A DNA stretch of 64,000 nt. Origin: Streptomyces sp. CB02980. Lineage in GTDB: Bacteria > Actinomycetota > Actinomycetes > Streptomycetales > Streptomycetaceae. The position numbers and the translations under genes are program-made. The notes below the pieces were generated by a model that saw nothing but the letters and a program-made list of their open reading frames with translations, was not told the DNA's origin and searched no databases. The DNA is taken from positions 248,001 to 312,000 of the forward strand of contig NZ_JACSCH020000006.1 of assembly GCF_014451325.2 (NCBI RefSeq). Reading direction: 5' to 3'. Of this stretch, positions 51,984 through 59,126 are shown one piece after another; positions within the stretch are counted from its first letter, which is position 1; the number at the start of each line of letters is the position of its first letter.

Positions 51984-53748
51984 CGTGGGCCTCCACGGGG
52001 CCGTACCAGAGGGGGAGCTCGCCGAGCACGGGGTCGTGGCGGAGGGCCTCGCCCCGGTACGTGGTGGCGTTACGGGCGGCCAGTTGGGCGCGGAGGGCGT
52101 CCAGGGCGGCGCGGTCGGCGAAGAGCAGGGCGTCGGTGGAGAGCGGGTCGACGGTGCCGGGGCCGTCCACGGTCTGGAGGTGGGCGAGCGCGGTGCACAG
52201 GGCGTTCCGGGCGGCCTCCGCCGCGTCGGCGCCCCAGGCGCGGCCGAGGGTGGCGCCCTCGGCGGTCACCTCGGCGAGCCGCCAGTCGAGGCCGGGCACG
52301 CCGTGCAGCCGTACCGCGGGTTCGTGCGGCAGGAGGGCGCGGAGTCCGGCGAGGATCCGCAGGCCCTCCGCGTCGAGACCCTCGCACGCCACGCCGCCCG
52401 CGGCCGCGGCGGGAGCGCCCGCCGGGAGGGCCGCGGGCGGCACGTGCGGGGTGGCGGTCTTCGCCGGAAGGGGTGCCGTCTCCTCGGCGAGCAGGCGCAG
52501 CGCGCCGTCGAGGAGCCAGTGTTCCCTCGTGAGCCCGGCCGCCGGGGTGGGAGCCCCGGGGATGTGGGCGTGCGGACCGGCCGCCGGGGTGGGAGCCCCG
52601 GGGATGAGGGCCCGCAGGGCCTGCAGGGTGGCCGCCACGGTGGCGGTCTCCTGGTGGGCGGCCCAGGCGAGGACCGTGGTCGTGGGGCGGCCGCCGGTGC
52701 GGAGCTCGGCGGCGCGCAGGGCGAGCGGCATCTGGGGCAGGTCGGCGCCCTCGGTGAGGGCGAGCGGTCCGGTCCAGCGCGCGGCGAGCGGGGTCGCCGT
52801 CTCGCGTGCCTCGTCCGGTTCGGGCCGGGGGCCGGCGGGGGCGGTGCCGAGGGTGAGGGGACCCTCGGGGAGGGAGCCCGGCCGGCCGGTCGCGGCCGCC
52901 TGGTGGGCTCCCTCGACGGTGACCCGGTCGGAGACCAGGTCCGTCCCGTGCACGACATGGGCCTCGCCCGTGTCCGCCGTACCGGTGAGGGTGTCGATGA
53001 GGAGCTGCGCCCCGAGGGCGCCGGCGAGCGCGTCCGCCATGGGGCGGGGCGCGGGCGCGGTGGACTCGGCGGCGGCCCAGGCGCGGGCCCGGTCGTGGAA
53101 CGCGGCCCGGACGGCCGGGTGTCCGGGGCCGGTGAGGGCGGGTCCGACGAGGGTGACGCCGGTGCCGCCGAGGAGGACGGGGACGACGAGGGGCGCGTCG
53201 GCGGACGGCGCCGGGCTGCCGTCGTCCTCGCGCATGTCGAGGACCGCGTCCGGGGTGGCGGCCGCCTCCTCCGTACCGGTGAGGACCGTGCCGACCCCGG
53301 CCCGGCGCAGACCGCGGACGGCCGGGCCGGTCGCGGTCGCCGGGCCGGTGACCAGGACCGTCGCGGCACGGAGCCGGGCGAAGGCCCCGTACGGGTCGTC
53401 GAGGAGGCCTTCGAGGCGGGCGAGGGACTCGGCGTGCCGCTGCCGTACGTCGGCGGGCGGTTCGGGCGCGGTGTGCGCGGCCGGGTCGAGGAGCAGTCCG
53501 TTCTCGCGGAGCCTGTCGACGAGGAGACGGACGGCGGGGCGGGCGCGTTCGGTGCCGATCTCGGCGACGAGCGCGTCCTCGTCGGTGCCGTCCTCCAGGA
53601 GCGGGACGCAGCCCTGGGCGACGGCGTGCAGGACCTCGGAGCCGCGCAGCACGAACTGGGCGCGGGCGCCGCTGAAGTAGACCCCGCCGGGGACGGGTGC
53701 GTAGTGCAGGTCGGGTCGCGTCCTGAGCGCCGCTGCGGGCATCGTCAT
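51973..53748 (-). CDS. ThiF/RRE-like partner protein of the YcaO enzyme
   Basis: A 591-aa protein of the ocin-ThiF-like type found beside thiopeptide YcaO genes. The first 90 residues (LHYAPVPGGVYFSGARAQFVLRG, then VAQGCVPLLEDGTDEDALV) have the winged-helix pattern of a RiPP recognition element that binds the leader peptide. The next part (about 100-260) is a degraded E1/ThiF Rossmann region (LRAATVLVTGPATATGPAVRGL). The remainder is Ala/Pro/Thr-rich with GAPTPAAG repeats and ends PLWYGPVEAHDAH. ATG at 53746-53748 overlaps the LanB stop (ATGA), with GGAGGAGCG in front. Expected to deliver precursor to the YcaO enzyme. Confidence 0.8.
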   Translation of the reverse strand: MTMPAAALRTRPDLHYAPVPGGVYFSGARAQFVLRGSEVLHAVAQGCVPLLEDGTDEDALVAEIGTERARPAVRLLVDRLRENGLLLDPAAHTAPEPPADVRQRHAESLARLEGLLDDPYGAFARLRAATVLVTGPATATGPAVRGLRRAGVGTVLTGTEEAAATPDAVLDMREDDGSPAPSADAPLVVPVLLGGTGVTLVGPALTGPGHPAVRAAFHDRARAWAAAESTAPAPRPMADALAGALGAQLLIDTLTGTADTGEAHVVHGTDLVSDRVTVEGAHQAAATGRPGSLPEGPLTLGTAPAGPRPEPDEARETATPLAARWTGPLALTEGADLPQMPLALRAAELRTGGRPTTTVLAWAAHQETATVAATLQALRALIPGAPTPAAGPHAHIPGAPTPAAGLTREHWLLDGALRLLAEETAPLPAKTATPHVPPAALPAGAPAAAAGGVACEGLDAEGLRILAGLRALLPHEPAVRLHGVPGLDWRLAEVTAEGATLGRAWGADAAEAARNALCTALAHLQTVDGPGTVDPLSTDALLFADRAALDALRAQLAARNATTYRGEALRHDPVLGELPLWYGPVEAHDAH

Positions 53749-56459
53749 CGCTCCTCCCCCTCGGTCGTCGGGTGGTAGGTGAAGCGGCCGCCGGCGGTCC
53801 TGCCGACCTCGACGACCCACTCGGTGGCGTGGGTGCCGTCGACGACGCCGGGCAGCGCCTCCTCCAGGTAGCTGCCGCCGCTGTCGGCGCCGCGGCGCTC
53901 CAGCATCCGGGGCAGGACGCGGGCGCCGAGCGCGCTGCTCAGGTCCACGTACTGGGGCTTCTGCTGGAGGCGCTTGGACTGGATGTCGGGGGCGCCGACG
54001 GAGAGCGGGCCCTCGTCCTCGGGGACGGTCTTGATGACGACCTCCTCGGGGACGCCGTACCTGGCGCGCCAGGCGTTGAGGGCGAGGAGCCGCTCGTGCT
54101 CCTCGGGCCCGGCGGCCAGGGCGGTGCCCAGTTCCTCTCCCCCGTACCAGCGGCGGCGGCCGATGAGGACGTCGCCGACAGCCATCCGGGGCGCGATCCG
54201 GGTGGTCGCCCGGTCCCAGGGGGTGGCGGCGTGCCAGCTGTTGGGGAGGGCGTTGAAGAGACGGCCGCTGATGGCGAGGCCGGAGGCGACGGAGAGCGGC
54301 GGCGGGAAGAGGCCGGGGTGGCCGGTGCCGAGCGGCAGGACCCGCAGCGGGGCGCCTTCGGCGTCCTCGACGCGCAGGGAGTCGGTCTCGGGGTCGTGGG
54401 CGAGCCGCAGTCCGAACCAGTCGTCGGGGGTGAGGCCGCCGGGCAGGATCGGCGTGTGGGCGTTGACGTTGAGGCGGTGCAGGCCCAGGTCCTCGGTGAC
54501 GCGGGCGCCGTCGTAGCCGTACACGCGGCGTACGTGGTCGGCGAGGCGGGGCAGCGCGCGGCCGCCGAGGCGCCGGTCGGCCTCCAGGAAGCGGGCGTAG
54601 AGCATGCCGTGGCCCGGCAGGCCGTCGTTGAGGACGAGGTGGCCGTCGCCGCGCTGGAGCAGGATGCCGTAGATCAGCGGGTCGCGGCGGAAGCGTTCCG
54701 GCAGGTCGCCGGTGAGGCCGGCGACCTGCTCCGGGCTGATGCGGAGGGTGTCGTCGCCGCGCTCGACGGCCTGGCCGATGAGGGCGTGGAGCGCCTCGGT
54801 GACCTCGCGGCGCAGCTCGTAGATGCGCTCCAGGGAGCCGTCGGCGGGGCCGATGCCCTTGAGCGCGGTCGGGTCGCCGGGGCCGTCGGGGCCGTACACG
54901 GCGGCCATGGCGGCGGCGCGGCGCGAGACCTCGCCGACGACGAAGGGGGCGTTGGCGGCGAGGGGGACGTTGGCCCCGGGGCCGAAGCGCTCGACGAACG
55001 CGGCGGTCATGAGGACGCGCACGTCGTGCAGCCAGTCGAAGACGGTGAGGAGTTCGACGGCCGGGCCGAGGTCCTTCAGTGACTCCTTCCAGGGTTCCGT
55101 GGCCACCTTGAGCGGCGGCATCACGTAGTCCTCCTCGACCGTGACGTGGGCGGGGCGGCCCGCGGCGTGGCTGAGTTCGCCGAGGGCGCCGCGCAGCTCG
55201 GCCAGCGCGTCGCCGCGTTCGGCGGCGGGCGCGGCGGTGAACGCGGGCATACCGGCCTTGACGCGGTCGGTGAGCCGCTTCGTCACCGGGCGGGGGTCGT
55301 CGGGGGTGAGCAGGACGTCGTAGTCGGTGGCGCCGTCCTCGGCCTCGTGGAAGGTGCAGAGGAGGCCCTGTGCGACGGCGCCGCGGACCTTCTGGTCGGC
55401 GTCCTCGGCGGCGATGCCGGAGCGTGCGGCGACATGGGCGACGACGGACGGGAAGGGGCGGGGCCCCATGGAGACCGCGTCGAGGAGGTCTCCGGCGGGG
55501 CCGTCGAGGGAGACGGCGGCGCGGCGCATCCCCTCGGGGGCGGGCTTCAGGAAGAACAGCTTCCCGGCCGCCGGGTCGGGTGCGGAGGTCGGCGGAAGGC
55601 CGATCCACATGTCCTCGATCGCCCGGTCGGCGGGGTCGGGCAGTCCGCCGAGCACGTAGTTGAGCATCACGCGGTCGAGGCCGGGGAAGGCGGTCGCGCC
55701 GCCGAAGCCCGCCTCGTCGGGTCCGGGGGCGGCCGGGTCGGGCTCGGCGATGCCGACGGCCGTGAACCGGGCGAGCGGGCTCGTGCGGACCATGGCACGG
55801 GTGACGTACTGGATGAGGCCGCGCTCGGACTTGCGGGACTTGGAGGGCACCTTGCCGGGGGCCCGGACGGCGGCGCGGTAGCGCTCGGCCTCCTGGTGGA
55901 CCTCGGGTGCGACGAGGGCGAGCGAGCGCAACAGGTCGGCGTCGCCGAGGAGTTCGGCGAGGACTCCGCGCTCGCGCTCGGCCGCGTCGGGGTAGCCGGT
56001 GACGAGCTCCTCGCGGATCCGCTCGCGCTCCTGGCGGGCTTCGAGCCAGGCGTCGATCACGGGGGTCGCGGGCTCCGGCGCCTTCTTCGGGGCCTTGCCG
56101 CTGTTCACGGCGCGGCGCAGGGCGATCAGTTCACGCCGTTCGGCGTCGTCGGTCGCGGCGCCGATCCGCTCGTACAGCTCGTCGGAGGCGGCGGCGGAGG
56201 CCTCGGCGAGGGCCTGCTCGGCGGCGGTGACGAGGACGAGCTGCCGGCGCAGTTCGGCGTCGGCGAGCCGGGCCCGGCGCAGCGGGTTGACCCGCAGGAA
56301 CCAGAGGGGCTCGGGGGCGGGAGCCGCGTGCGCGGATGCCGGTACGTCCACGGGCGCGGGCGCCGGTGCGGTCGTCGTACCGGGCGTGGGTACGGTCACC
56401 GGCTCGGGCGGCGTGTCCCCGAGCGGGTCCGTGGGGATGCCGATCACGGGGGCGGTCAT
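53745..56459 (-). CDS. LanB-type lantibiotic dehydratase (glutamyl-tRNA-dependent)
   Basis: A 904-aa LanB-type dehydratase of the thiopeptide kind (full LanB N-terminal domain, without the SpaB_C elimination domain). It would transfer glutamate from glutamyl-tRNA to Ser/Thr of the precursor. Family blocks: PLWFLRVNPLRRARLADAELR near residue 50, YVTRAMVRTSPLARFTAVGI at about 235, LRRELTEALH-like YELRREVTEALHALIGQAV, and NAWRARYGVPEEVVIKTV near the end. The N-terminal 45 residues are Pro/Thr/Ala-rich. ATG at 56457-56459 overlaps the upstream stop (ATGA). The split from its elimination partner is the thiopeptide arrangement. Confidence 0.92.
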   Translation of the reverse strand: MTAPVIGIPTDPLGDTPPEPVTVPTPGTTTAPAPAPVDVPASAHAAPAPEPLWFLRVNPLRRARLADAELRRQLVLVTAAEQALAEASAAASDELYERIGAATDDAERRELIALRRAVNSGKAPKKAPEPATPVIDAWLEARQERERIREELVTGYPDAAERERGVLAELLGDADLLRSLALVAPEVHQEAERYRAAVRAPGKVPSKSRKSERGLIQYVTRAMVRTSPLARFTAVGIAEPDPAAPGPDEAGFGGATAFPGLDRVMLNYVLGGLPDPADRAIEDMWIGLPPTSAPDPAAGKLFFLKPAPEGMRRAAVSLDGPAGDLLDAVSMGPRPFPSVVAHVAARSGIAAEDADQKVRGAVAQGLLCTFHEAEDGATDYDVLLTPDDPRPVTKRLTDRVKAGMPAFTAAPAAERGDALAELRGALGELSHAAGRPAHVTVEEDYVMPPLKVATEPWKESLKDLGPAVELLTVFDWLHDVRVLMTAAFVERFGPGANVPLAANAPFVVGEVSRRAAAMAAVYGPDGPGDPTALKGIGPADGSLERIYELRREVTEALHALIGQAVERGDDTLRISPEQVAGLTGDLPERFRRDPLIYGILLQRGDGHLVLNDGLPGHGMLYARFLEADRRLGGRALPRLADHVRRVYGYDGARVTEDLGLHRLNVNAHTPILPGGLTPDDWFGLRLAHDPETDSLRVEDAEGAPLRVLPLGTGHPGLFPPPLSVASGLAISGRLFNALPNSWHAATPWDRATTRIAPRMAVGDVLIGRRRWYGGEELGTALAAGPEEHERLLALNAWRARYGVPEEVVIKTVPEDEGPLSVGAPDIQSKRLQQKPQYVDLSSALGARVLPRMLERRGADSGGSYLEEALPGVVDGTHATEWVVEVGRTAGGRFTYHPTTEGEER

Positions 56460-57694
56460 CGGAGGGCTCCCTCGGGGGCGGTGCCCGGAGCGGCGCTCGG
56501 GGCGGGGGCGGCGGAACTCGTGTTCCCGGCAGTGGTGTTCGCGGCGATGCGCTCGCGCCAGGAGACGCCGAGGACCTCGTCGACCGTCTCGGCGACGGCG
56601 AAGCAGGTGTAGTAGCGCTGCATCGGGGAGACGGTGAGCAGCGGCAGCTGCTCGTAGAAGAGGTTCGTGAGGAGGCGGAAGGAGGCGAACCACGGGGACG
56701 GGGCCGAGGTCACGCCGGCCTCGCCGACGGTCCGGTGGAAGTCGCTGTCGGGCTGCTCGCCCTGCGGGACGACGGTGGTGGCGCCGGGCGGCCCCATCTC
56801 GGAGCGGTCGAGCCCCGCGGTGGCGCCGTCGAGCAGGTCGAGGGTGAGGCTGCCGGCGGCGACCGCGCTCTCCAACGCACCGGCGCCGTAGGCGAGTCCG
56901 GTGCGCCAGGCCGCGGCGGCGGCGGAGACCTCGCCGCTCAGCCGCTGCTCGACGACCCGGCGGAGCGCGGGCGCGTCCTTGGCGAGGCGCTGCTGGAAGA
57001 CGGGGCGTACGTCCTTGGTGGGCGCGGCCCAGGCGAGGAAGGCCTCGACGTGGGAGCGGGGCGAGAAGACCCCGTACCCGAGGCCGAGGGTGTGGGTGTC
57101 GGCGAGTGCGACGAAGGCCTCGGCGAGCCGGAGCGTGCCGGAGCCGGGCTCGCCGGCGAGGTCGTCGATCGTCCGCAGGAGCGCGGGGGTCAGGGCCCCG
57201 TGCACGACGGTACGGAAGCGGTCGAGGCGCGGGTCGCGGGCGGCGGCTCCGGAGGGTCCGCCGGTCTGCCCGCCGTCCTGGACGCCGGGCCCGATCCGCT
57301 CGACGGCGCCGTGCTCGCGCAGCGGCAGGTAGGGCGGCTGGACGGCCTCCAGGCGGCCGAACTCGCGGGCCTGGTCGAGGTAGGTCTCCTCGGTGAGGGC
57401 CCGGGGCGGGTCGAGCGGGCCGGCGTCCAGGGCCCGGGCGACGCCCTCCCAGTCGGGGCCGCCGCCCGGGACGCCGGTGGCGTCGCGGGCGAGGATGTCG
57501 ACGTGCGGCCCGTGGAGCCACCCGCGGCGCAGCTGGACGGCGGGAGCGCCCGCCTCGTTCAGCGCGCGGGCGACCGGTACGACGTACCGGGCGAGCCAGG
57601 CCGGTGTGACCGGCATCCGTGTGTGCAGCCGCACTCCCGTCAGGCCGTCGGAATCCGGCTTCACGGCAGTGCGCTCCAGCGCATCAACCCCCAT
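56456..57694 (-). CDS. Thiopeptide-type SpaB_C-like protein (probable elimination enzyme)
   Basis: A 412-aa protein of the lantibiotic-dehydratase C-terminal/thiopeptide-type family: HTRMPVTPAWLARYVVPVARAL, then RRGWLHGPHVDILARDATG where relatives have GPHLRLR, and SPWFASFRLLTNLFYEQLPLL followed by YYTCFAVAETVDEVLG near the C-terminus. It probably removes glutamate from the glutamylated precursor to give dehydroalanine and dehydrobutyrine, as the split partner of the LanB protein. A cyclase role is the alternative. ATG at 57692-57694 with GGAAGG 9 nt upstream. First gene of the six-gene operon, whose genes overlap or nearly touch. Confidence 0.78.
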   Translation of the reverse strand: MGVDALERTAVKPDSDGLTGVRLHTRMPVTPAWLARYVVPVARALNEAGAPAVQLRRGWLHGPHVDILARDATGVPGGGPDWEGVARALDAGPLDPPRALTEETYLDQAREFGRLEAVQPPYLPLREHGAVERIGPGVQDGGQTGGPSGAAARDPRLDRFRTVVHGALTPALLRTIDDLAGEPGSGTLRLAEAFVALADTHTLGLGYGVFSPRSHVEAFLAWAAPTKDVRPVFQQRLAKDAPALRRVVEQRLSGEVSAAAAAWRTGLAYGAGALESAVAAGSLTLDLLDGATAGLDRSEMGPPGATTVVPQGEQPDSDFHRTVGEAGVTSAPSPWFASFRLLTNLFYEQLPLLTVSPMQRYYTCFAVAETVDEVLGVSWRERIAANTTAGNTSSAAPAPSAAPGTAPEGALR

Positions 57695-57787
57695 GCTTTC
57701 GCACCTTCCGAGAATTCGAGAACAACGTCCTTGGCTTTCTTTCACTTCCGGACGCAATCATGTGACGGGGAATTACGGGGCGATAGG

Positions 57788-57823
57788 GGAAAGGGATACC
57801 GGCTGACATGTGTCACCCTTTCC
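57788..57823. promoter_or_regulatory. Nested inverted repeats in the promoter region of the thiopeptide operon
   Basis: GGAAAGGG (57788-57795) pairs with CCCTTTCC (57816-57823), and inside lies the palindrome TGACA-TG-TGTCA (57804-57815). It sits in the 234-bp gap between the divergent operon and membrane-protein gene, about 95 bp before each start. Candidate operator; no regulator gene is in the window. Confidence 0.45.
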
Positions 57824-57928
57824 GTGACGCTCGGGCCATGGCTTCGTTCGAGACGGGTCCGAGTCGGACTGGCTGAAAATAGACAACGCGGTCGGATCAT
57901 CGAGGAGCGTCGTTGTAAGGTCCGCGCC

Positions 57929-58492
57929 ATGACTACGGAAACCACCGACGCCGAGTGCCTGGCACTCACGCGTAATCTGCGCCGTCGCGGCGCGATCGTC
58001 CTCGCCGTCTTCGCCCTCGTTTGGGCCTTCGCGGGCGGTTCGGGAATAGCGGCGGTGCCCGTGTCCGTCGCGGTCGGCGTCGTCGCCGCCGTCGTGACCG
58101 CCGGCGCGGTGGTGTTCGCCTTCCGGGGCACCGCGGGTCCGGTGACCCGCCTGGTCCGCCTGCCGGAGAAGTGGAACCGGGGGGTCGGCCTGGTCAACAT
58201 GGCCGAGCTGGTGGCGATCTTCGCGGTGATCGCCGCGTCGAACGCCTCGGGTCACCCCGAGTTCATCCCGGTCGGGATCTGCCTGGTCGTGGGCCTGCAC
58301 TTCTTCCCGCTCGCCCGCCTCTTCGACCAGGGGCAGTACAAGTGGACCGCGATCTTCCTGACGGCGGTCGCGCTGGTGGGGCTCGTCGTCCTGGCGGCCG
58401 GCACCACTGCGGAAACGATCCGCACGGTGGTGGGCCTGGGCGCGGCGATCGTGCTGTGGGCCTCGTCCTTCCACGTGGCCCTGCGCGGCTGA
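57929..58492 (+). CDS. Integral membrane protein of unknown function in the thiopeptide cluster
   Basis: A 187-aa membrane protein with about five or six helices (AIVLAVFALVWAFAGGSGIAA, VAVGVVAAVVTAGAVVFAF, NMAELVAIFAVIAA, IPVGICLVVGLHFFPLARLF, WTAIFLTAVALVGLVVLAAG). The N-terminus is hydrophilic (MTTETTDAECLALTRNLRRR). No signature of a transporter or enzyme. ATG at 57929 with AAGG upstream. It is the only plus-strand gene in the cluster, lying between the operon and the precursor genes. Its position makes self-protection or product handling conceivable, but the protein could equally be unrelated. Confidence 0.7.
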   Translation: MTTETTDAECLALTRNLRRRGAIVLAVFALVWAFAGGSGIAAVPVSVAVGVVAAVVTAGAVVFAFRGTAGPVTRLVRLPEKWNRGVGLVNMAELVAIFAVIAASNASGHPEFIPVGICLVVGLHFFPLARLFDQGQYKWTAIFLTAVALVGLVVLAAGTTAETIRTVVGLGAAIVLWASSFHVALRG

Positions 58493-58528
58493 CGGCCCGC
58501 ACGCACCGGAAGCACCGAAACGCACGCG

Positions 58529-58567
58529 AGGATGCGCCACCCGGCCTGGGCCGGGCGGTCGCATCCT
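58529..58567. terminator. Hairpin between the precursor genes and the membrane protein gene
   Basis: AGGATGCG/CGCATCCT outer arms (58529-58536 and 58560-58567) with an inner CCCGGC/GCCGGG stem, between convergent genes, 36 bp past the membrane protein stop and 34 bp past the second precursor stop. Confidence 0.75.
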
Positions 58568-58600
58568 TCGTGCGTCGTGCGTTCAGCCTCGGTTACTCGG

Positions 58601-58771
58601 TCAGCAGGCCGAGCAGGTGGAGGAGGACGACGACGAGGTGCCGATCGAGCCGCTGGAGGCACCCATCTCCGGGAGGGCCACGCCCTGGGCGACCTCGAGG
58701 GTCTCCAGCTCCGCGACGTCGAAGTTGTCGAAGGCCGCGTCGTCGCCGTTCTTGATGTCGTCGATGCTCAT
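58601..58771 (-). CDS. Thiopeptide-type precursor peptide B
   Basis: A 56-aa RiPP precursor. Leader MSIDDIKNGDDAAFDNFDVA, acidic ELETLEVAQGVALPEMG, then the Ser-rich core GASSGSIGTSSSSSSTCSAC. The ...ALPEMGAS junction is characteristic of thiazolylpeptide-type bacteriocin precursors (TIGR03892 family). Only two Cys, at positions 53 and 56. ATG at 58769-58771 with AAAGGA 8 nt upstream. It lies 36 bp behind precursor A on the same strand. Its tail, from EMGASSG to the final Cys, is identical in protein to that of A but uses different Ser codons. Confidence 0.88.
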   Translation of the reverse strand: MSIDDIKNGDDAAFDNFDVAELETLEVAQGVALPEMGASSGSIGTSSSSSSTCSAC

Positions 58772-58807
58772 GGTGTGTTTCCTTTCAGCGTTTCGGTTGG
58801 GGGATGT

Positions 58808-58984
58808 TCAGCAGGCGGAGCAGGTGGAGGAGCTGGAGGACGAGGTGCCGATCGAGCCGCTGGAGGCACCCATCTCCGGGAGGGCCACGCCCTGGGCGAC
58901 CTCGAGGGTCTCCAGCTCGTCGACGTCGAAGTTCTCGAACGCCTTGTCCGCGTCCTGGCCCTGCTTGATGTCGTCGATGCTCAT
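58808..58984 (-). CDS. Thiopeptide-type precursor peptide A
   Basis: A 58-aa RiPP precursor, first of two. Leader MSIDDIKQGQDADKAFENFD then VDELETLEVAQGVALPEMG and the core GASSGSIGTSSSSSSTCSAC. Compared with B it has two extra leader residues and several substitutions in residues 8-22; from ELETLEV onward the proteins are identical. ATG at 58982-58984 with AAAGGA 7 nt upstream. The 142-bp region in front must hold the promoter. Processing would be expected near MG/AS. Modified by the LanB, YcaO, ThiF-like, SpaB_C-like and SagB-type proteins encoded on either side. Confidence 0.9.
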   Translation of the reverse strand: MSIDDIKQGQDADKAFENFDVDELETLEVAQGVALPEMGASSGSIGTSSSSSSTCSAC

Positions 58985-59126
58985 TCTGAATTCCTTTCCG
59001 AATTCTTCTCGGCAACCGTTCGGCTGCAACACCAATAATGCTGACCGACCATCCCCTGCACCAGCCTTTCCGAGCTCCGCCTGACGTTTATCACGCCCGG
59101 AATAACCGGCGTCATGTCGGAAGGGC

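Noticed and set aside
58601..58870. Poly-Ser tail as a random low-complexity artefact
   Set aside because: Two separate genes keep the same tail with different Ser codons, each with ribosome site and ALPEMGAS junction, next to matching modification enzymes.
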